34,062 bases of DNA from contig JAHQRK010000082.1 in the NCBI GenBank assembly GCA_019828595.1, positions 1 through 34,062 on the forward strand. The letters are read 5' to 3'. The notes under the pieces were generated by a model. It worked only from the letters and a program-made list of their open reading frames with translations, made no database searches and was not told the origin of the DNA. Positions 23,899 to 34,062 of this stretch are shown in pieces. Both the position numbers and the translations under genes were made by a program. Every line of letters starts with the position of its first letter. Positions within the stretch are counted from its first letter, which is position 1. Source of the DNA: Aphanomyces cochlioides (Eukaryota > Oomycota > Saprolegniomycetes > Saprolegniales > Verrucalvaceae).

Positions 23899-24944
23899 AC
23901 AAACTGATAGTCCTTATATATCAACAATTCTATACTATGCATCAGATATCAGAATATACCTCCGACATTTCAATGAAAGTGTCATTTATTTATTTGACAC
24001 ACATATCCATTGAAGACATGTCTATTTCTCAAAAATGGGGAATATACATATGACAATTGGAAATTGCGAAACAAGGCATCTATGACTGAATAAGTGTATT
24101 ATCACAAGCACATGTCATCTTCTGAGAAACACATCGAATATGAAGAATGGACTCCATCTATTCACGCATGCATGAAACCACTGGTTAAGCATCGATATAG
24201 GCGAGTGGTCTACAATGCGTAAGCCAACAAGTAGACATCACTATTCACATAATCGATTAAGATGTCTCGCGAAACAATCAATCGATGACCAATTTTCATG
24301 CAAGCATGCACCCATTGCGCATGGAGGATAGAAGTTTCTATAACGTTACCTCCGTCTTGGCTCGCTACCACTCTATGGCTGAAGACATGCTTCAAATGGC
24401 CAGTCTTCGTCGCCGTCGCTACCGAGAACGCCGTCAAGAGCGCCTCGACGCCGATCGCTTGGCCTTGAATGGCATGTTCGGTCAAAGTCAGAGCCAAGGG
24501 TTCTGATATATCCATTAGAACTCTAAATCAAAAGCAGCGACAGATACGAAAACAATGGTATCGAGAAATGGCGCAACTATGCAGGAGTAATAACAGTTTA
24601 AGTGGAGAGCTCAAGTATATTTGACGCAGCTATTACCATGAGTAAAACGGCATGATTAGCTCAGAGCAGCACATGTACACTAGAAATCATCGCATTCTGG
24701 AGGTCGTTGTGCTCAATCAAGGTTCCAACGTAATATCCAGATGTCGTGGACATCAATCAAACGTGTTCGAAACCCGAAAATAACAGGTCGAAACATGAAT
24801 AGAACACGTTTAACATGTTTTTGACGTGTTTGAAACAATAAAACGTTTTTGTTTTCATGTTTTAAACAGTTAAACGTGTTTTTAAACCGTTTTGAACATG
24901 TCCGTAATAGAACTCAAAACCAAAAACGTTGTGTCTGAGAGATA
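23899..24944 (+). repeat. Repeat copy 24 (1,046 bp)
   Basis: Standard unit. Minus ORF 24210-24515, plus ORF 24285-24506. Confidence 0.97.
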
Positions 24945-25990
24945 ACAAACTGATAGTCCTTATATATCAACAATTCTATACTATGCATCAGATATCAGAA
25001 TATACCTCCGACATTTCAATGAAAGTGTCATTTATTTATTTGACACACATATCCATTGAAGACATGTCTATTTCTCAAAAATGGGGAATATACATATGAC
25101 AATTGGAAATTGCGAAACAAGGCATCTATGACTGAATAAGTGTATTATCACAAGCACATGTCATCTTCTGAGAAACACATCGAATATGAAGAATGGACTC
25201 CATCTATTCACGCATGCATGAAACCACTGGTTAAGCATCGATATAGGCGAGTGGTCTACAATGCGTAAGCCAACAAGTAGACATCACTATTCACATAATC
25301 GATTAAGATGTCTCGCGAAACAATCAATCGATGACCAATTTTCATGCAAGCATGCACCCATTGCGCATGGAGGATAGAAGTTTCTATAACGTTACCTCCG
25401 TCTTGGCTCGCTACCACTCTATGGCTGAAGACATGCTTCAAATGGCCAGTCTTCGTCGCCGTCGCTACCGAGAACGCCGTCAAGAGCGCCTCGACGCCGA
25501 TCGCTTGGCCTTGAATGGCATGTTCGGTCAAAGTCAGAGCCAAGGGTTCTGATATATCCATTAGAACTCTAAATCAAAAGCAGCGACAGATACGAAAACA
25601 ATGGTATCGAGAAATGGCGCAACTATGCAGGAGTAATAACAGTTTAAGTGGAGAGCTCAAGTATATTTGACGCAGCTATTACCATGAGTAAAACGGCATG
25701 ATTAGCTCAGAGCAGCACATGTACACTAGAAATCATCGCATTCTGGAGGTCGTTGTGCTCAATCAAGGTTCCAACGTAATATCCAGATGTCGTGGACATC
25801 AATCAAACGTGTTCGAAACCCGAAAATAACAGGTCGAAACATGAATAGAACACGTTTAACATGTTTTTGACGTGTTTGAAACAATAAAACGTTTTTGTTT
25901 TCATGTTTTAAACAGTTAAACGTGTTTTTAAACCGTTTTGAACATGTCCGTAATAGAACTCAAAACCAAAAACGTTGTGTCTGAGAGATA
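24945..25990 (+). repeat. Repeat copy 25 (1,046 bp)
   Basis: Standard unit. Minus ORF 25256-25561, plus ORF 25331-25552. Confidence 0.97.
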
Positions 25991-27036
25991 ACAAACTGAT
26001 AGTCCTTATATATCAACAATTCTATACTATGCATCAGATATCAGAATATACCTCCGACATTTCAATGAAAGTGTCATTTATTTATTTGACACACATATCC
26101 ATTGAAGACATGTCTATTTCTCAAAAATGGGGAATATACATATGACAATTGGAAATTGCGAAACAAGGCATCTATGACTGAATAAGTGTATTATCACAAG
26201 CACATGTCATCTTCTGAGAAACACATCGAATATGAAGAATGGACTCCATCTATTCACGCATGCATGAAACCACTGGTTAAGCATCGATATAGGCGAGTGG
26301 TCTACAATGCGTAAGCCAACAAGTAGACATCACTATTCACATAATCGATTAAGATGTCTCGCGAAACAATCAATCGATGACCAATTTTCATGCAAGCATG
26401 CACCCATTGCGCATGGAGGATAGAAGTTTCTATAACGTTACCTCCGTCTTGGCTCGCTACCACTCTATGGCTGAAGACATGCTTCAAATGGCCAGTCTTC
26501 GTCGCCGTCGCTACCGAGAACGCCGTCAAGAGCGCCTCGACGCCGATCGCTTGGCCTTGAATGGCATGTTCGGTCAAAGTCAGAGCCAAGGGTTCTGATA
26601 TATCCATTAGAACTCTAAATCAAAAGCAGCGACAGATACGAAAACAATGGTATCGAGAAATGGCGCAACTATGCAGGAGTAATAACAGTTTAAGTGGAGA
26701 GCTCAAGTATATTTGACGCAGCTATTACCATGAGTAAAACGGCATGATTAGCTCAGAGCAGCACATGTACACTAGAAATCATCGCATTCTGGAGGTCGTT
26801 GTGCTCAATCAAGGTTCCAACGTAATATCCAGATGTCGTGGACATCAATCAAACGTGTTCGAAACCCGAAAATAACAGGTCGAAACATGAATAGAACACG
26901 TTTAACATGTTTTTGACGTGTTTGAAACAATAAAACGTTTTTGTTTTCATGTTTTAAACAGTTAAACGTGTTTTTAAACCGTTTTGAACATGTCCGTAAT
27001 AGAACTCAAAACCAAAAACGTTGTGTCTGAGAGATA
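25991..27036 (+). repeat. Repeat copy 26 (1,046 bp)
   Basis: Standard unit. Minus ORF 26302-26607, plus ORF 26377-26598. Confidence 0.97.
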
Positions 27037-28081
27037 ACAAACTGATAGTCCTTATATATCAACAATTCTATACTATGCATCAGATATCAGAATATACCTC
27101 CGACATTTCAATGAAAGTGTCATTTATTTATTTGACACACATATCCATTGAAGACATGTCTATTTCTCAAAATGGGGAATATACATATGACAATTGGAAA
27201 TTGCGAAACAAGGCATCTATGACTGAATAAGTGTATTATCACAAGCACATGTCATCTTCTGAGAAACACATCGAATATGAAGAATGGACTCCATCTATTC
27301 ACGCATGCATGAAACCACTGGTTAAGCATCGATATAGGCGAGTGGTCTACAATGCGTAAGCCAACAAGTAGACATCACTATTCACATAATCGATTAAGAT
27401 GTCTCGCGAAACAATCAATCGATGACCAATTTTCATGCAAGCATGCACCCATTGCGCATGGAGGATAGAAGTTTCTATAACGTTACCTCCGTCTTGGCTC
27501 GCTACCACTCTATGGCTGAAGACATGCTTCAAATGGCCAGTCTTCGTCGCCGTCGCTACCGAGAACGCCGTCAAGAGCGCCTCGACGCCGATCGCTTGGC
27601 CTTGAATGGCATGTTCGGTCAAAGTCAGAGCCAAGGGTTCTGATATATCCATTAGAACTCTAAATCAAAAGCAGCGACAGATACGAAAACAATGGTATCG
27701 AGAAATGGCGCAACTATGCAGGAGTAATAACAGTTTAAGTGGAGAGCTCAAGTATATTTGACGCAGCTATTACCATGAGTAAAACGGCATGATTAGCTCA
27801 GAGCAGCACATGTACACTAGAAATCATCGCATTCTGGAGGTCGTTGTGCTCAATCAAGGTTCCAACGTAATATCCAGATGTCGTGGACATCAATCAAACG
27901 TGTTCGAAACCCGAAAATAACAGGTCGAAACATGAATAGAACACGTTTAACATGTTTTTGACGTGTTTGAAACAATAAAACGTTTTTGTTTTCATGTTTT
28001 AAACAGTTAAACGTGTTTTTAAACCGTTTTGAACATGTCCGTAATAGAACTCAAAACCAAAAACGTTGTGTCTGAGAGATA
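27037..28081 (+). repeat. Repeat copy 27 (1,045 bp, 4-A variant)
   Basis: Four-A tract before TGGGG. Minus ORF 27347-27652, plus ORF 27422-27643. Confidence 0.97.
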
Positions 28082-29127
28082 ACAAACTGATAGTCCTTAT
28101 ATATCAACAATTCTATACTATGCATCAGATATCAGAATATACCTCCGACATTTCAATGAAAGTGTCATTTATTTATTTGACACACATATCCATTGAAGAC
28201 ATGTCTATTTCTCAAAAATGGGGAATATACATATGACAATTGGAAATTGCGAAACAAGGCATCTATGACTGAATAAGTGTATTATCACAAGCACATGTCA
28301 TCTTCTGAGAAACACATCGAATATGAAGAATGGACTCCATCTATTCACGCATGCATGAAACCACTGGTTAAGCATCGATATAGGCGAGTGGTCTACAATG
28401 CGTAAGCCAACAAGTAGACATCACTATTCACATAATCGATTAAGATGTCTCGCGAAACAATCAATCGATGACCAATTTTCATGCAAGCATGCACCCATTG
28501 CGCATGGAGGATAGAAGTTTCTATAACGTTACCTCCGTCTTGGCTCGCTACCACTCTATGGCTGAAGACATGCTTCAAATGGCCAGTCTTCGTCGCCGTC
28601 GCTACCGAGAACGCCGTCAAGAGCGCCTCGACGCCGATCGCTTGGCCTTGAATGGCATGTTCGGTCAAAGTCAGAGCCAAGGGTTCTGATATATCCATTA
28701 GAACTCTAAATCAAAAGCAGCGACAGATACGAAAACAATGGTATCGAGAAATGGCGCAACTATGCAGGAGTAATAACAGTTTAAGTGGAGAGCTCAAGTA
28801 TATTTGACGCAGCTATTACCATGAGTAAAACGGCATGATTAGCTCAGAGCAGCACATGTACACTAGAAATCATCGCATTCTGGAGGTCGTTGTGCTCAAT
28901 CAAGGTTCCAACGTAATATCCAGATGTCGTGGACATCAATCAAACGTGTTCGAAACCCGAAAATAACAGGTCGAAACATGAATAGAACACGTTTAACATG
29001 TTTTTGACGTGTTTGAAACAATAAAACGTTTTTGTTTTCATGTTTTAAACAGTTAAACGTGTTTTTAAACCGTTTTGAACATGTCCGTAATAGAACTCAA
29101 AACCAAAAACGTTGTGTCTGAGAGATA
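28082..29127 (+). repeat. Repeat copy 28 (1,046 bp)
   Basis: Standard unit. Minus ORF 28393-28698, plus ORF 28468-28689. Confidence 0.97.
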
Positions 29128-30173
29128 ACAAACTGATAGTCCTTATATATCAACAATTCTATACTATGCATCAGATATCAGAATATACCTCCGACATTTC
29201 AATGAAAGTGTCATTTATTTATTTGACACACATATCCATTGAAGACATGTCTATTTCTCAAAAATGGGGAATATACATATGACAATTGGAAATTGCGAAA
29301 CAAGGCATCTATGACTGAATAAGTGTATTATCACAAGCACATGTCATCTTCTGAGAAACACATCGAATATGAAGAATGGACTCCATCTATTCACGCATGC
29401 ATGAAACCACTGGTTAAGCATCGATATAGGCGAGTGGTCTACAATGCGTAAGCCAACAAGTAGACATCACTATTCACATAATCGATTAAGATGTCTCGCG
29501 AAACAATCAATCGATGACCAATTTTCATGCAAGCATGCACCCATTGCGCATGGAGGATAGAAGTTTCTATAACGTTACCTCCGTCTTGGCTCGCTACCAC
29601 TCTATGGCTGAAGACATGCTTCAAATGGCCAGTCTTCGTCGCCGTCGCTACCGAGAACGCCGTCAAGAGCGCCTCGACGCCGATCGCTTGGCCTTGAATG
29701 GCATGTTCGGTCAAAGTCAGAGCCAAGGGTTCTGATATATCCATTAGAACTCTAAATCAAAAGCAGCGACAGATACGAAAACAATGGTATCGAGAAATGG
29801 CGCAACTATGCAGGAGTAATAACAGTTTAAGTGGAGAGCTCAAGTATATTTGACGCAGCTATTACCATGAGTAAAACGGCATGATTAGCTCAGAGCAGCA
29901 CATGTACACTAGAAATCATCGCATTCTGGAGGTCGTTGTGCTCAATCAAGGTTCCAACGTAATATCCAGATGTCGTGGACATCAATCAAACGTGTTCGAA
30001 ACCCGAAAATAACAGGTCGAAACATGAATAGAACACGTTTAACATGTTTTTGACGTGTTTGAAACAATAAAACGTTTTTGTTTTCATGTTTTAAACAGTT
30101 AAACGTGTTTTTAAACCGTTTTGAACATGTCCGTAATAGAACTCAAAACCAAAAACGTTGTGTCTGAGAGATA
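29128..30173 (+). repeat. Repeat copy 29 (1,046 bp)
   Basis: Standard unit. Minus ORF 29439-29744, plus ORF 29514-29735. Confidence 0.97.
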
Positions 30174-31219
30174 ACAAACTGATAGTCCTTATATATCAAC
30201 AATTCTATACTATGCATCAGATATCAGAATATACCTCCGACATTTCAATGAAAGTGTCATTTATTTATTTGACACACATATCCATTGAAGACATGTCTAT
30301 TTCTCAAAAATGGGGAATATACATATGACAATTGGAAATTGCGAAACAAGGCATCTATGACTGAATAAGTGTATTATCACAAGCACATGTCATCTTCTGA
30401 GAAACACATCGAATATGAAGAATGGACTCCATCTATTCACGCATGCATGAAACCACTGGTTAAGCATCGATATAGGCGAGTGGTCTACAATGCGTAAGCC
30501 AACAAGTAGACATCACTATTCACATAATCGATTAAGATGTCTCGCGAAACAATCAATCGATGACCAATTTTCATGCAAGCATGCACCCATTGCGCATGGA
30601 GGATAGAAGTTTCTATAACGTTACCTCCGTCTTGGCTCGCTACCACTCTATGGCTGAAGACATGCTTCAAATGGCCAGTCTTCGTCGCCGTCGCTACCGA
30701 GAACGCCGTCAAGAGCGCCTCGACGCCGATCGCTTGGCCTTGAATGGCATGTTCGGTCAAAGTCAGAGCCAAGGGTTCTGATATATCCATTAGAACTCTA
30801 AATCAAAAGCAGCGACAGATACGAAAACAATGGTATCGAGAAATGGCGCAACTATGCAGGAGTAATAACAGTTTAAGTGGAGAGCTCAAGTATATTTGAC
30901 GCAGCTATTACCATGAGTAAAACGGCATGATTAGCTCAGAGCAGCACATGTACACTAGAAATCATCGCATTCTGGAGGTCGTTGTGCTCAATCAAGGTTC
31001 CAACGTAATATCCAGATGTCGTGGACATCAATCAAACGTGTTCGAAACCCGAAAATAACAGGTCGAAACATGAATAGAACACGTTTAACATGTTTTTGAC
31101 GTGTTTGAAACAATAAAACGTTTTTGTTTTCATGTTTTAAACAGTTAAACGTGTTTTTAAACCGTTTTGAACATGTCCGTAATAGAACTCAAAACCAAAA
31201 ACGTTGTGTCTGAGAGATA
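30174..31219 (+). repeat. Repeat copy 30 (1,046 bp)
   Basis: Standard unit. Minus ORF 30485-30790, plus ORF 30560-30781. Confidence 0.97.
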
Positions 31220-32265
31220 ACAAACTGATAGTCCTTATATATCAACAATTCTATACTATGCATCAGATATCAGAATATACCTCCGACATTTCAATGAAAG
31301 TGTCATTTATTTATTTGACACACATATCCATTGAAGACATGTCTATTTCTCAAAAATGGGGAATATACATATGACAATTGGAAATTGCGAAACAAGGCAT
31401 CTATGACTGAATAAGTGTATTATCACAAGCACATGTCATCTTCTGAGAAACACATCGAATATGAAGAATGGACTCCATCTATTCACGCATGCATGAAACC
31501 ACTGGTTAAGCATCGATATAGGCGAGTGGTCTACAATGCGTAAGCCAACAAGTAGACATCACTATTCACATAATCGATTAAGATGTCTCGCGAAACAATC
31601 AATCGATGACCAATTTTCATGCAAGCATGCACCCATTGCGCATGGAGGATAGAAGTTTCTATAACGTTACCTCCGTCTTGGCTCGCTACCACTCTATGGC
31701 TGAAGACATGCTTCAAATGGCCAGTCTTCGTCGCCGTCGCTACCGAGAACGCCGTCAAGAGCGCCTCGACGCCGATCGCTTGGCCTTGAATGGCATGTTC
31801 GGTCAAAGTCAGAGCCAAGGGTTCTGATATATCCATTAGAACTCTAAATCAAAAGCAGCGACAGATACGAAAACAATGGTATCGAGAAATGGCGCAACTA
31901 TGCAGGAGTAATAACAGTTTAAGTGGAGAGCTCAAGTATATTTGACGCAGCTATTACCATGAGTAAAACGGCATGATTAGCTCAGAGCAGCACATGTACA
32001 CTAGAAATCATCGCATTCTGGAGGTCGTTGTGCTCAATCAAGGTTCCAACGTAATATCCAGATGTCGTGGACATCAATCAAACGTGTTCGAAACCCGAAA
32101 ATAACAGGTCGAAACATGAATAGAACACGTTTAACATGTTTTTGACGTGTTTGAAACAATAAAACGTTTTTGTTTTCATGTTTTAAACAGTTAAACGTGT
32201 TTTTAAACCGTTTTGAACATGTCCGTAATAGAACTCAAAACCAAAAACGTTGTGTCTGAGAGATA
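31220..32265 (+). repeat. Repeat copy 31 (1,046 bp)
   Basis: Standard unit. Minus ORF 31531-31836, plus ORF 31606-31827. Confidence 0.97.
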
Positions 32266-33311
32266 ACAAACTGATAGTCCTTATATATCAACAATTCTAT
32301 ACTATGCATCAGATATCAGAATATACCTCCGACATTTCAATGAAAGTGTCATTTATTTATTTGACACACATATCCATTGAAGACATGTCTATTTCTCAAA
32401 AATGGGGAATATACATATGACAATTGGAAATTGCGAAACAAGGCATCTATGACTGAATAAGTGTATTATCACAAGCACATGTCATCTTCTGAGAAACACA
32501 TCGAATATGAAGAATGGACTCCATCTATTCACGCATGCATGAAACCACTGGTTAAGCATCGATATAGGCGAGTGGTCTACAATGCGTAAGCCAACAAGTA
32601 GACATCACTATTCACATAATCGATTAAGATGTCTCGCGAAACAATCAATCGATGACCAATTTTCATGCAAGCATGCACCCATTGCGCATGGAGGATAGAA
32701 GTTTCTATAACGTTACCTCCGTCTTGGCTCGCTACCACTCTATGGCTGAAGACATGCTTCAAATGGCCAGTCTTCGTCGCCGTCGCTACCGAGAACGCCG
32801 TCAAGAGCGCCTCGACGCCGATCGCTTGGCCTTGAATGGCATGTTCGGTCAAAGTCAGAGCCAAGGGTTCTGATATATCCATTAGAACTCTAAATCAAAA
32901 GCAGCGACAGATACGAAAACAATGGTATCGAGAAATGGCGCAACTATGCAGGAGTAATAACAGTTTAAGTGGAGAGCTCAAGTATATTTGACGCAGCTAT
33001 TACCATGAGTAAAACGGCATGATTAGCTCAGAGCAGCACATGTACACTAGAAATCATCGCATTCTGGAGGTCGTTGTGCTCAATCAAGGTTCCAACGTAA
33101 TATCCAGATGTCGTGGACATCAATCAAACGTGTTCGAAACCCGAAAATAACAGGTCGAAACATGAATAGAACACGTTTAACATGTTTTTGACGTGTTTGA
33201 AACAATAAAACGTTTTTGTTTTCATGTTTTAAACAGTTAAACGTGTTTTTAAACCGTTTTGAACATGTCCGTAATAGAACTCAAAACCAAAAACGTTGTG
33301 TCTGAGAGATA
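32266..33311 (+). repeat. Repeat copy 32 (1,046 bp)
   Basis: Standard unit and last complete copy. Minus ORF 32577-32882, plus ORF 32652-32873. Confidence 0.97.
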
Positions 33312-34062
33312 ACAAACTGATAGTCCTTATATATCAACAATTCTATACTATGCATCAGATATCAGAATATACCTCCGACATTTCAATGAAAGTGTCATTT
33401 ATTTATTTGACACACATATCCATTGAAGACATGTCTATTTCTCAAAAATGGGGAATATACATATGACAATTGGAAATTGCGAAACAAGGCATCTATGACT
33501 GAATAAGTGTATTATCACAAGCACATGTCATCTTCTGAGAAACACATCGAATATGAAGAATGGACTCCATCTATTCACGCATGCATGAAACCACTGGTTA
33601 AGCATCGATATAGGCGAGTGGTCTACAATGCGTAAGCCAACAAGTAGACATCACTATTCACATAATCGATTAAGATGTCTCGCGAAACAATCAATCGATG
33701 ACCAATTTTCATGCAAGCATGCACCCATTGCGCATGGAGGATAGAAGTTTCTATAACGTTACCTCCGTCTTGGCTCGCTACCACTCTATGGCTGAAGACA
33801 TGCTTCAAATGGCCAGTCTTCGTCGCCGTCGCTACCGAGAACGCCGTCAAGAGCGCCTCGACGCCGATCGCTTGGCCTTGAATGGCATGTTCGGTCAAAG
33901 TCAGAGCCAAGGGTTCTGATATATCCATTAGAACTCTTAAATCAAAAGCAGCGACAGATACGAAAACAATGGTATCGAGAAATGGCGCAACTATGCAGGA
34001 GTAATAACAGTTTAAGTGGAGAGCTCAAGTATATTTGACGCAGCTATTACCATGAGTAAAAC
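33312..34062 (+). repeat. Repeat copy 33 (partial, cut by window end, one-base insertion)
   Basis: The first 751 bp of a unit are present. CTCTAAATC has gained a T (CTCTTAAATC) near 33936. Minus ORF 33623-33928 and plus ORF 33698-33919 are intact. The GTTT/AAAC cluster lies beyond the window. Confidence 0.97.

Larger units (their letters stand above)
1..34062. repeat. Tandem array of a 1,046-bp unit, 33 head-to-tail copies filling the window
   Basis: The same landmark (ACAAACTGATAG) recurs at 1, 889, 1934, 2980, 4026 and so on to 33312, nearly always 1,046 bp apart and always in the same orientation. There are 31 complete units, one unit with an internal deletion (copy 1) and one unit cut by the window end (copy 33). 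Both candidate ORFs keep the same protein sequence in all 33 copies. Copies 3 to 18 are 16 consecutive units of exactly 1,046 bp. No unique flanking DNA is seen, so the true array length is unknown. Such uniformity is typical of recently amplified or concertedly evolving satellite or gene arrays. Rolling-circle products or an assembly built from repeats would look the same. Confidence 0.99.

Noticed and set aside
1..34062. CRISPR array or rDNA/5S array
   Set aside because: The repeats are 1 kb with no unique spacers between short repeats, and no rRNA sequence or 5S internal control region is recognisable on either strand.
1..34062. Geminivirus-type satellite circle
   Set aside because: The conserved origin nonanucleotide TAATATTAC is absent (only TAATATCC occurs), and no A-rich tract or recognisable satellite protein is present.

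Overview
The whole 34,062-base window is one head-to-tail tandem array. No single-copy flank is visible at either end. The repeat unit is 1,046 bp. Taking base 1 as the unit origin, the window holds 33 units: copy 1 (888 bp, with a 158-bp internal deletion), copies 2 to 32 (complete, 1,045 to 1,048 bp), and copy 33 (751 bp, cut by the window end). All copies run in the same direction. Apart from the deletion I found only single-base or few-base indels: four copies with a 4-A instead of a 5-A tract, and four others in copies 22, 23 (two) and 33. I compared copies by reading phase-matched lines and ORF spacing, not by alignment, so rare substitutions may have escaped me.

Inside a unit (reference copy 3, 1934-2979) the order is: an AT-rich segment of about 310 bp with no convincing gene (1934-2244); a segment of about 300 bp with open frames on both strands, namely a 101-codon ORF on minus (2245-2550) and a 73-codon ORF on plus (2320-2541), sharing a CpG-rich core; a non-ORF stretch of about 240 bp (2551-2790); a cluster of about 140 bp of degenerate palindromic GTTT/AAAC motifs (2794-2936); and a short tail to the next unit. 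AATAAA-type signals lie downstream of both ORFs, and an AATATA-like box lies about 100 bp upstream of the minus ORF. These fit a eukaryotic gene model but are weak on their own in AT-rich DNA.

No rRNA, convincing tRNA, transposase, replication protein, phage or CRISPR gene is visible. I do not recognise either ORF product. The organism cannot be named. The layout looks most like a eukaryotic nuclear satellite or amplified gene array, recently amplified or kept uniform by concerted evolution, with many intact CpGs in the core. A small circular molecule amplified by rolling circle, or an assembly built from repeated reads, would give the same picture and cannot be excluded from sequence alone.

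The main open questions are whether one of the two overlapping ORFs is a real multicopy gene, and what the GTTT/AAAC motif cluster binds or does.
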